NCBI RefSeq assembly: GCF_000210295.1
Contig: NC_026741.1
Coordinates: 1,550,001-1,614,000, forward strand
DNA from: Trypanosoma brucei gambiense DAL972
Lineage: Eukaryota; Euglenozoa; Kinetoplastea; Trypanosomatida; Trypanosomatidae
Length of the DNA stretch: 64,000 nucleotides
Direction of reading: 5' to 3'
Below the pieces are notes generated by a model. It ran no database searches. It saw nothing but the letters and a program-made list of their open reading frames with translations, and was not told where the DNA came from. This document shows positions 49,621 through 59,509 of the stretch, one piece after another (positions within the stretch are counted from its first letter, which is position 1; the number at the start of each line of letters is the position of its first letter). The position numbers were made by a program, and so were the translations under genes.

Positions 49621-50610
49621 ATGGTCCGTTGGGGTGGTCCACGCTTCGAGTTCTACTTCACCCGCGACTTCTTGAACCACGAGTACCTTATAAAAAAGGA
49701 GGAAGCGGAGCGCGCGGCATTCATCCATAGTAAGCGGGAACATGAAAGGGCAAAAGAGGACGCTCGGTTTGCTGAAGCTGAACAGAAGAAGGCTCAACTC
49801 CAGGAAGAGGCCCAGCGACTAATGTCTGCAGAGGTGGAGGAGGCCGCCCGCCGCGCTGCTGCGGAAGCCGCAGCTCAAAACACTGCACATGCACGGCGAC
49901 TCCGACGTCTGAAGGAATTGGCGGTTCCTGTCATTCGCGGGAGCTCTGCTCATTCCGCTGGAAGCCACGGTTGCGTGATGTACCCAACTCCGAAAGGTGT
50001 GCCTCTTCCTATGGGTCGCGACAGGGCTCCCTACACTCCAGGGGTTGATCGTCACCGTATTGTGCCACCCCCACCGGAACCTGGCGCCCATAAACCATGG
50101 CAAGGCAGTGGAACGGCATGGATGACGGATAAGAACAATGACTGGCAGAAACAGTACTACTTCACCAAGTCCAAGCGACCCGCGGAAACTCTGAGGGAGC
50201 GGAGGGCGTGCATTGATAAGATGGAGCGGTGTCACACCAATGCAGGTGCAGCAAAGAAGCCACCAGTGAACCAAGACGAAAGTCCAGCAAATGACCAACG
50301 TGAAATTCCCACATTTGGGACAGAGAGGCAGCATGATGAGATGGGATCGGAAAGTGAATCAGAGCGCCCACTTTCAATCTTCTCCCACGGAAGTTCCAAT
50401 GCTCCCATTAGGGCGTTAGGTACGCAGCACATGGGGGATATTTCCACGAAGGAGGAGGTACGAGAGTTCCTAAGGCGGTACCCAACAGGTGTGGTGCCGC
50501 CCAGGGACCGTAGGGCAGCTCCACCTAATTTCAATGGCATGAATCTCACGGAGCTCACATCTTCCCTAATCAAGATGCAGAAGTGTAATTTGTGCGGTGG
50601 ACATCCGTAG
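49621..50610 (+). CDS. Protein of unknown function with Glu/Ala coiled coil and CxxC tail (329 aa)
   Basis: I do not recognise the family. The N-terminus MVRWGGPRFEFYFTRDFL is aromatic-rich and looks like a small conserved element. A single long alpha-helix or coiled coil follows (about 23-100, rich in Glu, Ala, Arg and Lys). Then comes a proline- and glycine-rich disordered middle (YPTPKGVPLPMGRDRAPYTP), acidic Ser/Glu repeats near 240, and a C-terminal element FNGMNLTELTSSLIKMQKCNLCGGHP with one CxxC. Such a mix is frequent in trypanosome flagellar or cytoskeletal proteins, and the next gene encodes an axonemal protein, but gene order is weak evidence here. Confidence 0.85.
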   Translation: MVRWGGPRFEFYFTRDFLNHEYLIKKEEAERAAFIHSKREHERAKEDARFAEAEQKKAQLQEEAQRLMSAEVEEAARRAAAEAAAQNTAHARRLRRLKELAVPVIRGSSAHSAGSHGCVMYPTPKGVPLPMGRDRAPYTPGVDRHRIVPPPPEPGAHKPWQGSGTAWMTDKNNDWQKQYYFTKSKRPAETLRERRACIDKMERCHTNAGAAKKPPVNQDESPANDQREIPTFGTERQHDEMGSESESERPLSIFSHGSSNAPIRALGTQHMGDISTKEEVREFLRRYPTGVVPPRDRRAAPPNFNGMNLTELTSSLIKMQKCNLCGGHP

Positions 50611-51013
50611 TAGAGATATTTGTACCCTTTCACCCCCTCTTCATGTATTATACTCAACGACAGTGGTAGAAGAAAAACTGTTTCTCTCGACACCTACGCT
50701 GACAAAGTAGGGGATGTGGTGTGCCTTTGGAATCATCCATGAAGAAAAGGTAGCGATACCGAAGTTAGGTAGAAGAGTTTCGGATATATATTTTTTATTG
50801 TTGGTGGTGGTTCACTCTTTGTTCATCCCGTTTGTTCTTCTCTTTCTCTACGCTTCACTTCTGTACGATAGAGGATAAGCAGCTAGATAGCGCCAATCAG
50901 TGACATCGACACGTCACATACGGCACACGCGTAATCCTTGAAAAAAGTAAAAAAAAAAAGTTCGCTAGAAGGATACAAGAGACAAACACCCATACAATTA
51001 CAAAACCAAAAAA
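50611..51013. other. Spacer upstream of SAXO
   Basis: 403 nt, no gene. The tract 50818-50862 (TTTGTTCATCCCGTTTGTTC and on) with AG 50870-50871 is the likely acceptor; the leader is about 142 nt and has no ATG before 51014. Confidence 0.55.
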
Positions 51014-51814
51014 ATGACAACATTGCACACTATTTCCAGCCTTGACTACGGTGATGGGCGGACATGTGTTTGCCGTATCTGTGTCTGCGGCAAACACAGG
51101 TGTACTGACCCAAAGTTGCCCTTCTTCGGGGAAACCACCTACAGAGATGAGTACGTCCCAAAGAGCACCGTGCGTGATATTGGCCGCGCAAGGCCCTCCA
51201 CTGTATTTCCCATGAAAGCGGACCCGGGCCACTTCAAAACCACCAAGCAGGAGGCGTGGGAGCCACTTGAGGGCAAAATAGTGCGCCCCGCGGAATCCTT
51301 CAAACCGCGCACGGTGCTTGGGGAGCCTCTTCCCTTTAATGCCACCACCACACACCGCAATGACTTTCCGGGGCACCTCCCCGATCACCAGCGAGCCCGC
51401 TACAAGCAGGAGCCGTTGCCTAAACTGAAGGGGACCTATGAGACAACCAACCAGGCAATGCAGGAGCCCCTGAACAAGCACCTCGAGGCGGGAGAAATGC
51501 CGAAACCACCACAACCGTTCCGTGGCGATGCTACTTTGTTGCGCTCCCTGCCGTTTGACGCTATGGCAACGTACACTGTTGACTACCCACCAAAGGAGGC
51601 TCTGCAACAGCCGCGTCCGCCGCAGAAACAACCGTTTGAATCGATGCCCGACGTTCGTGACTTTGGTACAACACACTCCGAATCGTACAAGGTGCCGCCT
51701 CACCGCGTACGCCGCGTTTGTCCTGCGTCGCAATTGGCACCGCGTCCGCCGTCGGTAGATGGGCACTACAAGCTCTCCGTGTACGCTATCCCCTCAGGAG
51801 AAATTGCGGATTAG
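51014..51814 (+). CDS. SAXO: SAXO: MAP6-related axonemal microtubule-binding protein
   Basis: A 266-residue protein with the two-part layout of the SAXO family. Part one is a short Cys-rich N-terminal signature, CVCRICVCGKHRC, with Cys 18, 20, 23, 25 and 30. Part two is a chain of Mn-type microtubule-stabilising modules, seen as recurring T-T/A-x-(Y/H)-x-x-(D/E)-(Y/F) elements (TTYRDEY near 41-47, TTTHRNDF, MATYTVDY, TTHSESY), each followed by Pro and Lys/Arg. It is basic and proline-rich with no membrane segment. T. brucei SAXO binds and stabilises microtubules and lines the flagellar axoneme; its loss affects motility. Length and order fit that protein well. The name rests on recognition from memory of the family. 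Confidence 0.92.
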   Translation: MTTLHTISSLDYGDGRTCVCRICVCGKHRCTDPKLPFFGETTYRDEYVPKSTVRDIGRARPSTVFPMKADPGHFKTTKQEAWEPLEGKIVRPAESFKPRTVLGEPLPFNATTTHRNDFPGHLPDHQRARYKQEPLPKLKGTYETTNQAMQEPLNKHLEAGEMPKPPQPFRGDATLLRSLPFDAMATYTVDYPPKEALQQPRPPQKQPFESMPDVRDFGTTHSESYKVPPHRVRRVCPASQLAPRPPSVDGHYKLSVYAIPSGEIAD

Positions 51815-52226
51815 AGTGCGTAGTGTTTATGATTGCGACTGTCTACGTTGTTTCGGGGATATTCTCCTATCCTTTCCATTTCATTTTTCTCCACCGTTCA
51901 CTCGTTTTGTCGTTCTGTTTTGTTTTGTTTTTTCGTCTCTTTCCAGTGCTGTGAAAACGCTGCATGTACGTATACGCGGCTGTCCTAGCCGCCTCACCTT
52001 CTGCATTCGACTTATTATGGTAACTACACCGAAAGAAGAAACAGAGAAAAGAGGCGAAAACGGGAATGGGACGGCGGAAATAAACATCGTTTTCAAACTG
52101 GATTTAGGAGCGACTAGGTGGAAAAGTGTCCGTGTGTAAGGGGAAATAAGCGAAGGGAAAGTGAGGAAAAATATCCTGTTTTTGCATGTATGTCCAGAGA
52201 CGACTGAACGACAAAGATTCACTTGT

Positions 52227-52253
52227 ATGTGTGTGTGTGTGTGTGTGTGTGTG
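52227..52253. repeat. (TG)n microsatellite
   Basis: About thirteen TG units in the spacer after SAXO. Confidence 0.95.
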
Positions 52254-52882
52254 CTTGTGTGCGTGTTTTTTTTATTGTTTTTTTTTTCCTTCTTCACGCG
52301 TTCCCGTCCCTTTCTTCTCTCTTTCCCTTCGTGTTGTTTACTGTAACCTGTTGCCACTCCTTCACGCACTTGAGTTTAGATAGTACCTGTGGTTATTGTC
52401 CAACAACTCCATTCTTACGAGCAGCATTCACTGCAGGCCCCCGGGGTACTTTTCTTTCTGATTTCGACCCGGATTTCCCTTTAATGTTTAATGTTTGGAA
52501 GTTGACCAATTTATTATTATTATTTTTTACATTGTTGCTATCATCCTCAGCTTCCGTGGTGCATTCCATCTCCTCCCTATTGTTTCCCCTTCCCGCCCAT
52601 GGGAACCCTTTCTTTTTTCTTTTTAAGAAAATGATTCTCATCACAGTCCCTTATTAAACATATTTATCATCTCGTGTTCGGGCACTTCCCGCCAACCTCG
52701 TTTTCTGGGAATGCTGAAATGTGGTGGAAAGGGGAAGTTTGTGGTTTGTGGGAGATAAAAAAAAAAAGGGAGTGGAGTAAAGCAGTAGAGAAATATTAAA
52801 CACTCATATAAAGAGGAAAGAAAGCAGCAGAAATATTCAATGGGATTACAGTCAACAATTTGCTATGTCAAGGTGGAGTTGA

Positions 52883-52903
52883 AGAGAGAGAGAGAGAGAG
52901 AGA
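52883..52903. repeat. (AG)n microsatellite
   Basis: About ten AG units; a mirror-type polypurine run that could form a triplex. Confidence 0.9.
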
Positions 52904-53552
52904 AAAGGGGGTTGTAAGAACGCACAACAGAGGAGAAAACAAAAAATACTTTTCAAGAATGCTGCATGTTTTAGCGAGGGGATTGCGTAGAAAATCATCA
53001 AAAAAATGTATAATGAGAAGGATGTATGTTTACATAAAAGAAAAAAGGGTTGTAAATAAATGACCATTGACCAAACCAATCACGGAAAGGCAAAATAGAG
53101 GACAGAGGAAGTCAAAGTGTGAGGTGATAGAAGGTATTATTGCAAGAAAGTAGAGGTGAGACGTTTATGTCATGCTTCTTTTTTTTATTTTTCTTGTATG
53201 CCCTCTTTTTTTCTCTTTTTGATCACTCGTTTGTTTAAGTTGTGTAGTTGCTGCCCATTCATGGGGCTACTGCTACGCATCTCCTCCCTCTTAGTTCTGT
53301 TTTTCCTATTGTCATACATTATCATTCACTTTTCTTTTTCGTTGCTATACTTAATTTTTACGGTTAGCTGAGAACACAGATTGAATTCGTCGTGAACCCA
53401 CGCGAGCATCTGCTGTGTACCTATTCGTCGGTGCTGAAGAGGCGACGAGACCTTCACGTTCGAAAAAGAAAAAAAAGTAGCGAACTGAGCACAAGGCTGG
53501 AGAATATAAAATCAGCAGGAAGAAATTACCATCCAGAGTAAAAGAAGCATCT

Positions 53553-55628
53553 ATGCGCTCCAATGGCGCAGTTCATATTTCTAATGACACCTTCGCTGCC
53601 AGTACGCGAGATCATACCAATGGCGTGTTTCTTGTGACGAGTAAAATAGTTGAGGGACGTGTTTGTCACAGGCCACTGGAACGGCACGTTTGCTTTGACC
53701 ACTGCGGCGACAGAGAAGAAGGAAAACAAAAAGACAGTCAATATTCTTTCCATGCCTCCTCCGATGGAAGCCGCGTCGTGTCTATTAGCGCGAACGGTTC
53801 AAAACACTATTGTATTGGCGTAGAGGATGGACGTGTTTGTGAGTTCACCGTGCAACATCCTGTAGTAAGTGTTGGTTGGCATCCAGTCAGCAAGTCGTTG
53901 CTACTGCTGTTGCTTTCCGGGGGGAAACTTCTTTTATTAGACACGGACAAGGTGACACTCGGTGTGGGATTCCAAGGGGACAAATGCGTGTGTCTGCATT
54001 CTCTTGTGGCGACCTGCAGGCAAGGCAGTGGTAAGAGGGATAGCCAAGAAACAGCAAAAGCGGGGACACTCGTGAAGGCGCCTTTTAACTTAAATAGATG
54101 TGGTTTGTCAACGCCCGATCCCACAAGTGAAGGAACAGTAAGTAAGAAATTACATGGAACGATAGAGGGGATGAGGTCTGGCTTAGGAGGGCAAGTCCAG
54201 GAGGTGGTAACAAAGAACAGAAGGGGGAAAAAAGGGATAATAAAGAGAGGGGAAAGTGCGAACGAAAGATATGCGTTAGCGCAGATTGATGCCGCACAGT
54301 CCCCGCGCGTTGATGGTTGTAGTGACATAGTCGGCATGTGTATCATTCCTCCTTCACGCAGCCTCCCTGTAATGTTGGTGTTGCTCTGTCGCAACGGTGA
54401 TGTCTTCTCCGTGAAACTCAACAAAGACGGGATGCCAGCTTCACTGTCAAAAGAATATGACGGTAGTGTGGGAGCTGCGTTCGGTGAGGCACAGGACATG
54501 CAGATGGATTCTGTCTTACGCCCGTGTGTTCACTATTTGGTTCGTGGTGATTCTTCGTCATCTGCCCTCGCTGGAGTCCCCCTGGCGGTAGGCACCACTC
54601 TGTTAGACGAAGACGTTGGACTACGCATTATATATGTCATGTACAGCAGCGGAACGTTAGGCGGTTATCTCTTTGACGAACCCGACGTCCTCTGTCGTGA
54701 TCCCATGCGGCAGCAGGTGGACGTGTCGGTCGTCCTGGGAGCTGCAGTCCCTTGTGATCACAGATTATTACATGACCATGTTAACGCGTGTCGTCTCGTT
54801 AGCATACATAGTTGCGGTAATGCAACCCTTATTAGGTACGGAGATGAGGTGTACTTGTGTGTGTGGCCCGTGTGGTCGCGTGCTGCCGCGGGTTGGGTGT
54901 ATAGAACTGAAAACACGGAAGGTTTCCAACGGTTACCGACCATTGCCCGTGATGCTAAAGTGCCTGAGCCTGTTGCCCTTCGCGTGCCCTATAGTACCCA
55001 CGGTGCGAATATTGCGGTTGGTGTGAACGACATTCTCATTTTCCCTGAGATGACAGAAACGGCAGCCATGTGTGATTTTGAGAAAAAAGTAACGATTGTT
55101 AAAATATTGAGTCTTGTTCTTATCGCGATATATGCACGAAGTGAGAAGTTTGTGTTGGCACCCGACTCCACTGAGGATGCTGTTGACGAGGGAAACGACA
55201 ACGAGGTTGATGGGAGCAGAAGTAAGGGCGGCAATGTGGTGCAGACCAGCCTCGAGGAGCTACTTGGGCTGATACCTACCTTATGTCGACAATGGCTGTG
55301 TGGATATCCCCGTGAGGTCGTCGATAGCAGCACCGCCGCGGTGGCGAAGGGGGTTCACAACATGCACATGAGGTTCCGCGAGCGGCAAACGAAACAGCTG
55401 GAACGGGAACAGCGGCTTTGGAAGCGGGTTGAGGCCCTCCAACAGAAGCGTGACGAAGTTGCCGATGCAGTCGCGGAGTCCACTGACACGCTTTGCGACG
55501 CCATAGTTCACCGCGGCGGGGTAAGTGAGCTCTACGCTGCGAATAAGAGAATGGGGAAAATTCATGAAATATTGAGTACTCTCAACACGGAGGTGGAGCG
55601 GCGGCGAAAGGAAAAGAGTAAGGTGTGA
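53553..55628 (+). CDS. Beta-propeller plus C-terminal coiled-coil protein (Nup82/88-like layout)
   Basis: The 691-residue protein (roughly 76 kDa) has WD-like beta strands over most of its length: GSRVVSISANGSKHYCIGVEDGR, VVSVGWHPVSKSLLLLL, VMLVLLCRNGDVFSVKL, GLRIIYVMYSSGTLGGYLF, LVSIHSCGNATLIRYGDEVYLCVW. A basic linker (about 190-245) interrupts the blades. After about 596 it becomes a coiled coil (MHMRFRERQTKQLEREQRLW to ERRRKEKSKV). A propeller followed by a C-terminal coil is the architecture of Nup82/Nup88, and the trypanosome equivalent described in the literature (Nup76) has this mass. I cannot see a sequence motif that proves it; WD-type trafficking or cytoskeletal proteins remain possible. 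Confidence 0.88.
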   Translation: MRSNGAVHISNDTFAASTRDHTNGVFLVTSKIVEGRVCHRPLERHVCFDHCGDREEGKQKDSQYSFHASSDGSRVVSISANGSKHYCIGVEDGRVCEFTVQHPVVSVGWHPVSKSLLLLLLSGGKLLLLDTDKVTLGVGFQGDKCVCLHSLVATCRQGSGKRDSQETAKAGTLVKAPFNLNRCGLSTPDPTSEGTVSKKLHGTIEGMRSGLGGQVQEVVTKNRRGKKGIIKRGESANERYALAQIDAAQSPRVDGCSDIVGMCIIPPSRSLPVMLVLLCRNGDVFSVKLNKDGMPASLSKEYDGSVGAAFGEAQDMQMDSVLRPCVHYLVRGDSSSSALAGVPLAVGTTLLDEDVGLRIIYVMYSSGTLGGYLFDEPDVLCRDPMRQQVDVSVVLGAAVPCDHRLLHDHVNACRLVSIHSCGNATLIRYGDEVYLCVWPVWSRAAAGWVYRTENTEGFQRLPTIARDAKVPEPVALRVPYSTHGANIAVGVNDILIFPEMTETAAMCDFEKKVTIVKILSLVLIAIYARSEKFVLAPDSTEDAVDEGNDNEVDGSRSKGGNVVQTSLEELLGLIPTLCRQWLCGYPREVVDSSTAAVAKGVHNMHMRFRERQTKQLEREQRLWKRVEALQQKRDEVADAVAESTDTLCDAIVHRGGVSELYAANKRMGKIHEILSTLNTEVERRRKEKSKV

Positions 55629-56268
55629 GCAGAATGGCGAAAAGTCCCCGATGCCGTTTTTACAAAACTAAGTGGGGTACGCTTCCCTCCAGTGAACACC
55701 ATTAAGAGGGGGTCGGTCAGACCGGGGGAAAATAAGAAATAAGGTTTTGAGGTAAGATGGGCAGTCTTCCACGTGGCAGGCATATGCACAGGTACCGTGG
55801 ACCGGCAGCGATGTTGCAAAATATGTACAAACATATATACGCAATAAGTGCTCGCACAAGGGTCGAAGGTGCGTAAACAAAAGAGCTATTAAAAAAAAAA
55901 AACATGCGTAGCTGGTTGTGCTTTAGGTGCCAAGCAGTGTTGTTGAATTTTGTCGTCGATGCTCCAATTTCTCTTCCTTCCCTCCCTCCCCTCTTTCTGG
56001 GGTATTCGACCTTCTGTGAGGGAAATGGAAGAAATGTTAACTGTGTTACTACCCCATTCCTCCTGCTTTTCGATATTTTCCCCCTGAACTGTTCCGCTCC
56101 CTTTGGTTTTTTGTCCTTTTCCTTTTAATCAAAGGTCTCGCCTTCAGTTCTCCTGTTGGTGTGGCGAGACTAAGCGCCAGCCCAATTTTTCCGTGTTGAG
56201 TTGTAAAAGCACATAGACGCACACAAGCATATATACATATATTAGTAAAAGCAAAAAAAAAGACAACC
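55629..56268. other. Spacer upstream of the 947-residue coiled-coil gene
   Basis: 640 nt, no gene. The tract 56082-56127 with AG 56133-56134 is a good acceptor, giving a leader of about 135 nt. Confidence 0.5.
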
Positions 56269-59112
56269 ATGATAGAAGTAGTGAAATCAACCACAAACGC
56301 CGATCGCAGCGTAGATAACCAAAAGGAAGTGATGTCAGTAGATGGTGCAAGTGAGGTAGAGAGAGAACGTGTTTCTCAACTACTCGAGGAAAACATGCGA
56401 TTACGGGCGAAGCAATCACAACTGCAGGACCAACTAGCGGACTTAAAACGACAGCTAATTTCTGAGAGGAGTGAGCGTCAGGGGTTGGATGTTGAGCTTG
56501 ACGACGTTAAGAAAAGCCTGCGACTCACGAGGGACCAACTCGACCAACACAAGCGGGAGAAGAGCGAGCTCTCCTTGAAGTTGTGCACCATGACAGCAGA
56601 GAGGGATGAACTTGAGGAAAAGTTAAGCGAGGCGTGGAGTAACGTAGCAAATCTTCAAGAATCAGCGAATGCAAAGGAGGCAATCAATAAATCGTTGCAG
56701 GACACCATCCATCGCGAAAGAAGGGAACAAGACGCACAAAAGGTGCTGATGCAGGCGATGGTTTCGCAATTGTCAACTTTGGAGCAGCAAGTAATTACAG
56801 GCGCCTGCGCAGAAGAACAACAGCGCCAAACAAGTGATGAAGTGTGGCGTGCCACCGAAGAGGAAGTCTTTCGCTTCTCCAGTATACTTGAGGAGTTGGC
56901 GGACAGTCTGACTTTTTCAGGTAGCTTCGGTCCCTCCGTGGATCGTTGTCGCGAGCTCCTGCAGTTACAACCACGTCCGGCTAATGGGGAGAGTATGGCT
57001 GCTGCGGACATTGTGTGTGACCAGGACGGGCTCAACATTTCTCATGGGGACGAGCCGAGCCAAAGGGTGAATGGCCGCCTGTTTGCCCCCGCTTACTATG
57101 CGCTGCGTTATCTGCATCAGAAGTTACAAGAACAGAGAAACGAATTCTTCGCCTCACAACAAGAGCAACGCGTGCTTGAGGCCCACGTTTCCTCGCTGAA
57201 GGAAGAAATTAATCAAGTGAGTAGGGATGGAGACGGAGTGAGGGAGCGGCTAATGAAAAGTGAAGCGCAGCGTGCTCGGGCGGAGGCACTGTTGCAAGAC
57301 TCGCGCCAGACGCGTGACGAAGAGGTCGCACAGGCCTTAGAAACGCGGCGACGTCTAGCTAAACTTCTAAAATGCATGGATGATTGGTTTATGATTGAAC
57401 ATTGTATCTCTGACAGCTTACAGGAAGTGATACAGTTGCGTCAGGCAGTTGAGGAGAATAGGCGATTGCACGAGCAGTACGTGATGCGCAAAGAAGAGGA
57501 AATGGATTGCTTGATTGAAACTCACCAACGGGAAATGGACGAGCAAAGAGGACAGCTTGAACAAATCCGGCGTGAATGCGAACGACATAAGCGTGCAGCT
57601 GCATCCACTACCCCCAGTATGTTTGTCCCCTCCCCAATTCCCCTCTCCACGGGTTCTACAGGTGATGATTCCACCGTGATGGAGCTGGTGCGTGAGCGTG
57701 ATGCTCTGAAGGTAAAATACGATGATCTTCAGCGTTATGTTGAGACGGAGTTAGAGCCACTCATGGCAGAGCAAGACAAAGCAATGCAAAGAGAAAAACA
57801 ACGTGTGGAGGAACTTTGTCGCCTGAGTGCGGAGATGAAACTAGAAATGAAGCTTTTCCGGGGTGTGTGTAAGGTGTGCAGTCGTAATACAGACGGTGAA
57901 GCCGAGGAAAGGGTTATGTCCACATTTGAGGCCCTCGTGCTGACCCTCCGTGTGCTTTCGGGTGCACGAAAGGACGAGCAAGAGATGATGCAGCAACGCA
58001 AGGCTCTATTGCAGTATATATCAGAATATGAGAGGAGATTTGGAACGCTTAATAGTATCACTGAATCCACTCGACTGCGTCCACTTCGCTACTTTCGTAG
58101 GGCTGTTGTTGCAGTGATAGCCGTGAACCGACTGGCTGCAACCTACAGAACGAGTTGGCAACATTCGTGCGGTAACAGTTTGAATATCCCCCTTGGTGAC
58201 ACTATTGTTCCCGTCACTGTGAGGTCAACAGGTCCACAGCGTCCCATGCGAATCCGACTACCCCGCGAGACACGCTGCATCGCGCATGGTGGCCTAATGC
58301 ACATTCCTCTTCAAAATGTGATCAACACTGCAAGCGAAGAGGAAGTCACACAGCGCTTGGAATCCGAGTGTCAGGCCATATTTGTGACGGAACAGGAGTT
58401 GTGGCAAGTCATGCGCCCTCCTCATGTACCCCGCACTGTTGTGGGCGAGGTCGCTCTGCAGAGTTACAAACTACGGAGTTTAGTGGACTCCCTAATGTTG
58501 TTTATAACGGTTCCCACTGCACCGCAGCTGGTCCCGGATCCAATTCCTCTTTTGTGGCAAGGCCTCGAAAGGGGACTTAGCGCACTGCGAGCGACACCAC
58601 GTGAATGTCCAACGTTGAAAGAGGAACAGCAACGGCTTTTTCACACGCCGCAACTTTCCGTTCGCAGAGGTGATGATAAATCACCACATTCTTGCAGTTG
58701 GTTGAACGATGATGCGGTCACACCAAATCAAATGATGTTTTCTTCGGAGGAGTGGCTATACGGCGGTAACCGTGACGGGCACGCACAGGCGAACATAGCA
58801 ACGGTACCTGTCCTCTCTCCTTCGTACATTCTAGGTAACGGTGGTTTAGGGGGAGCACTCAGTGGAAACGGCCCTAGCGCTTATCCGGTTCCACAGATTA
58901 ATGATGAGTGTACACATGACGATGAAACATTGGAGGACGCCGTACGGCAGTCGCTGATGCGGGACGTATACGAATGCAACGGGTTACGGGAGGACCAATT
59001 AGGAGAGGGTTTTGCTGCGCATATACTGAACGTCATTCAGGCACTCGATCAGCGGGTGATGGGCGCTTTAGAACGCCGATCAAAGGTTGGTGAGCGCCGG
59101 CCATACCGCTGA
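56269..59112 (+). CDS. Coiled-coil protein with C-terminal globular domain (947 aa)
   Basis: Residues about 20-185 and 285-460 form coiled coils rich in Glu, Gln, Arg and Leu, separated by a non-coil region (190-280, containing FSSILEELADSLTFSGSFG). After 475 a short Ser/Pro linker and another coil (490-560) lead to a predicted folded domain (about 604-790) starting RPLRYFRRAVVAVIAVNRLA and containing IPLGDTIVPVTVRSTG and VALQSYKLRSLVDSLMLFITVP. The last 100 residues are disordered, ending in a short helix (LNVIQALDQRVMGALERR). I do not recognise the folded domain. The design suggests a cytoskeletal or centriolar/basal-body scaffold, by analogy only. Confidence 0.9.
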   Translation: MIEVVKSTTNADRSVDNQKEVMSVDGASEVERERVSQLLEENMRLRAKQSQLQDQLADLKRQLISERSERQGLDVELDDVKKSLRLTRDQLDQHKREKSELSLKLCTMTAERDELEEKLSEAWSNVANLQESANAKEAINKSLQDTIHRERREQDAQKVLMQAMVSQLSTLEQQVITGACAEEQQRQTSDEVWRATEEEVFRFSSILEELADSLTFSGSFGPSVDRCRELLQLQPRPANGESMAAADIVCDQDGLNISHGDEPSQRVNGRLFAPAYYALRYLHQKLQEQRNEFFASQQEQRVLEAHVSSLKEEINQVSRDGDGVRERLMKSEAQRARAEALLQDSRQTRDEEVAQALETRRRLAKLLKCMDDWFMIEHCISDSLQEVIQLRQAVEENRRLHEQYVMRKEEEMDCLIETHQREMDEQRGQLEQIRRECERHKRAAASTTPSMFVPSPIPLSTGSTGDDSTVMELVRERDALKVKYDDLQRYVETELEPLMAEQDKAMQREKQRVEELCRLSAEMKLEMKLFRGVCKVCSRNTDGEAEERVMSTFEALVLTLRVLSGARKDEQEMMQQRKALLQYISEYERRFGTLNSITESTRLRPLRYFRRAVVAVIAVNRLAATYRTSWQHSCGNSLNIPLGDTIVPVTVRSTGPQRPMRIRLPRETRCIAHGGLMHIPLQNVINTASEEEVTQRLESECQAIFVTEQELWQVMRPPHVPRTVVGEVALQSYKLRSLVDSLMLFITVPTAPQLVPDPIPLLWQGLERGLSALRATPRECPTLKEEQQRLFHTPQLSVRRGDDKSPHSCSWLNDDAVTPNQMMFSSEEWLYGGNRDGHAQANIATVPVLSPSYILGNGGLGGALSGNGPSAYPVPQINDECTHDDETLEDAVRQSLMRDVYECNGLREDQLGEGFAAHILNVIQALDQRVMGALERRSKVGERRPYR

Positions 59113-59509
59113 CTGAGTGGTGCGGGGGGGAAGGGGGAGAACTGCCAATTGATCATCAACCAGTGGAGCAAAAACCGACGCGTTTGATCTCCCAGACGTT
59201 TTGTAACTGCTGTCAGATACGTACGTTACGGGCTTACGGTGATCCACATTTGTTGGAATGACTTTTTTGAATTCATAACTTTACTTCCTATTCTTTCTGT
59301 GTAAAGTCCCTAATCCATTTTTTTCCTTAGCCGACGCCCTTTAATGTCAATGCTGTGTGCCGGTTTGACCCTCATTGCGTAAGGGTGTTCTTATCTCCTT
59401 CTTTTCTGCACGATAGTATCGCTTCATTTTCATTTCTCTTTCTTTTTTTAAAAAAAGAGGGAAAATAATACAATTATTTGGGTTGCTTCTCTACATGATT
59501 TAGTGTCGA
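59113..59509. other. Spacer with possible minimal uORF
   Basis: 397 nt. The T-rich tract 59428-59450 followed by AG 59456-59457 is the likely acceptor. The 53-nt leader would then hold a two-codon upstream ORF (ATG ATT TAG, 59495-59503) ending 6 nt before the main ATG at 59510. Confidence 0.5.

Larger units (their letters stand above)
51815..53552. other. Spacer after SAXO
   Basis: About 1.7 kb without a supported gene. It has a TG repeat, a GA repeat and long T tracts. A C/T-rich tract (about 53320-53360) followed by AG 53366-53367 is the likely acceptor for the next gene. Open frames in it are low-complexity. Confidence 0.55.

Noticed and set aside
52883..52903. GA repeat considered as a possible origin or promoter element
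   Set aside because: Nothing else supports a regulatory role; it is one of many simple repeats in the spacers.
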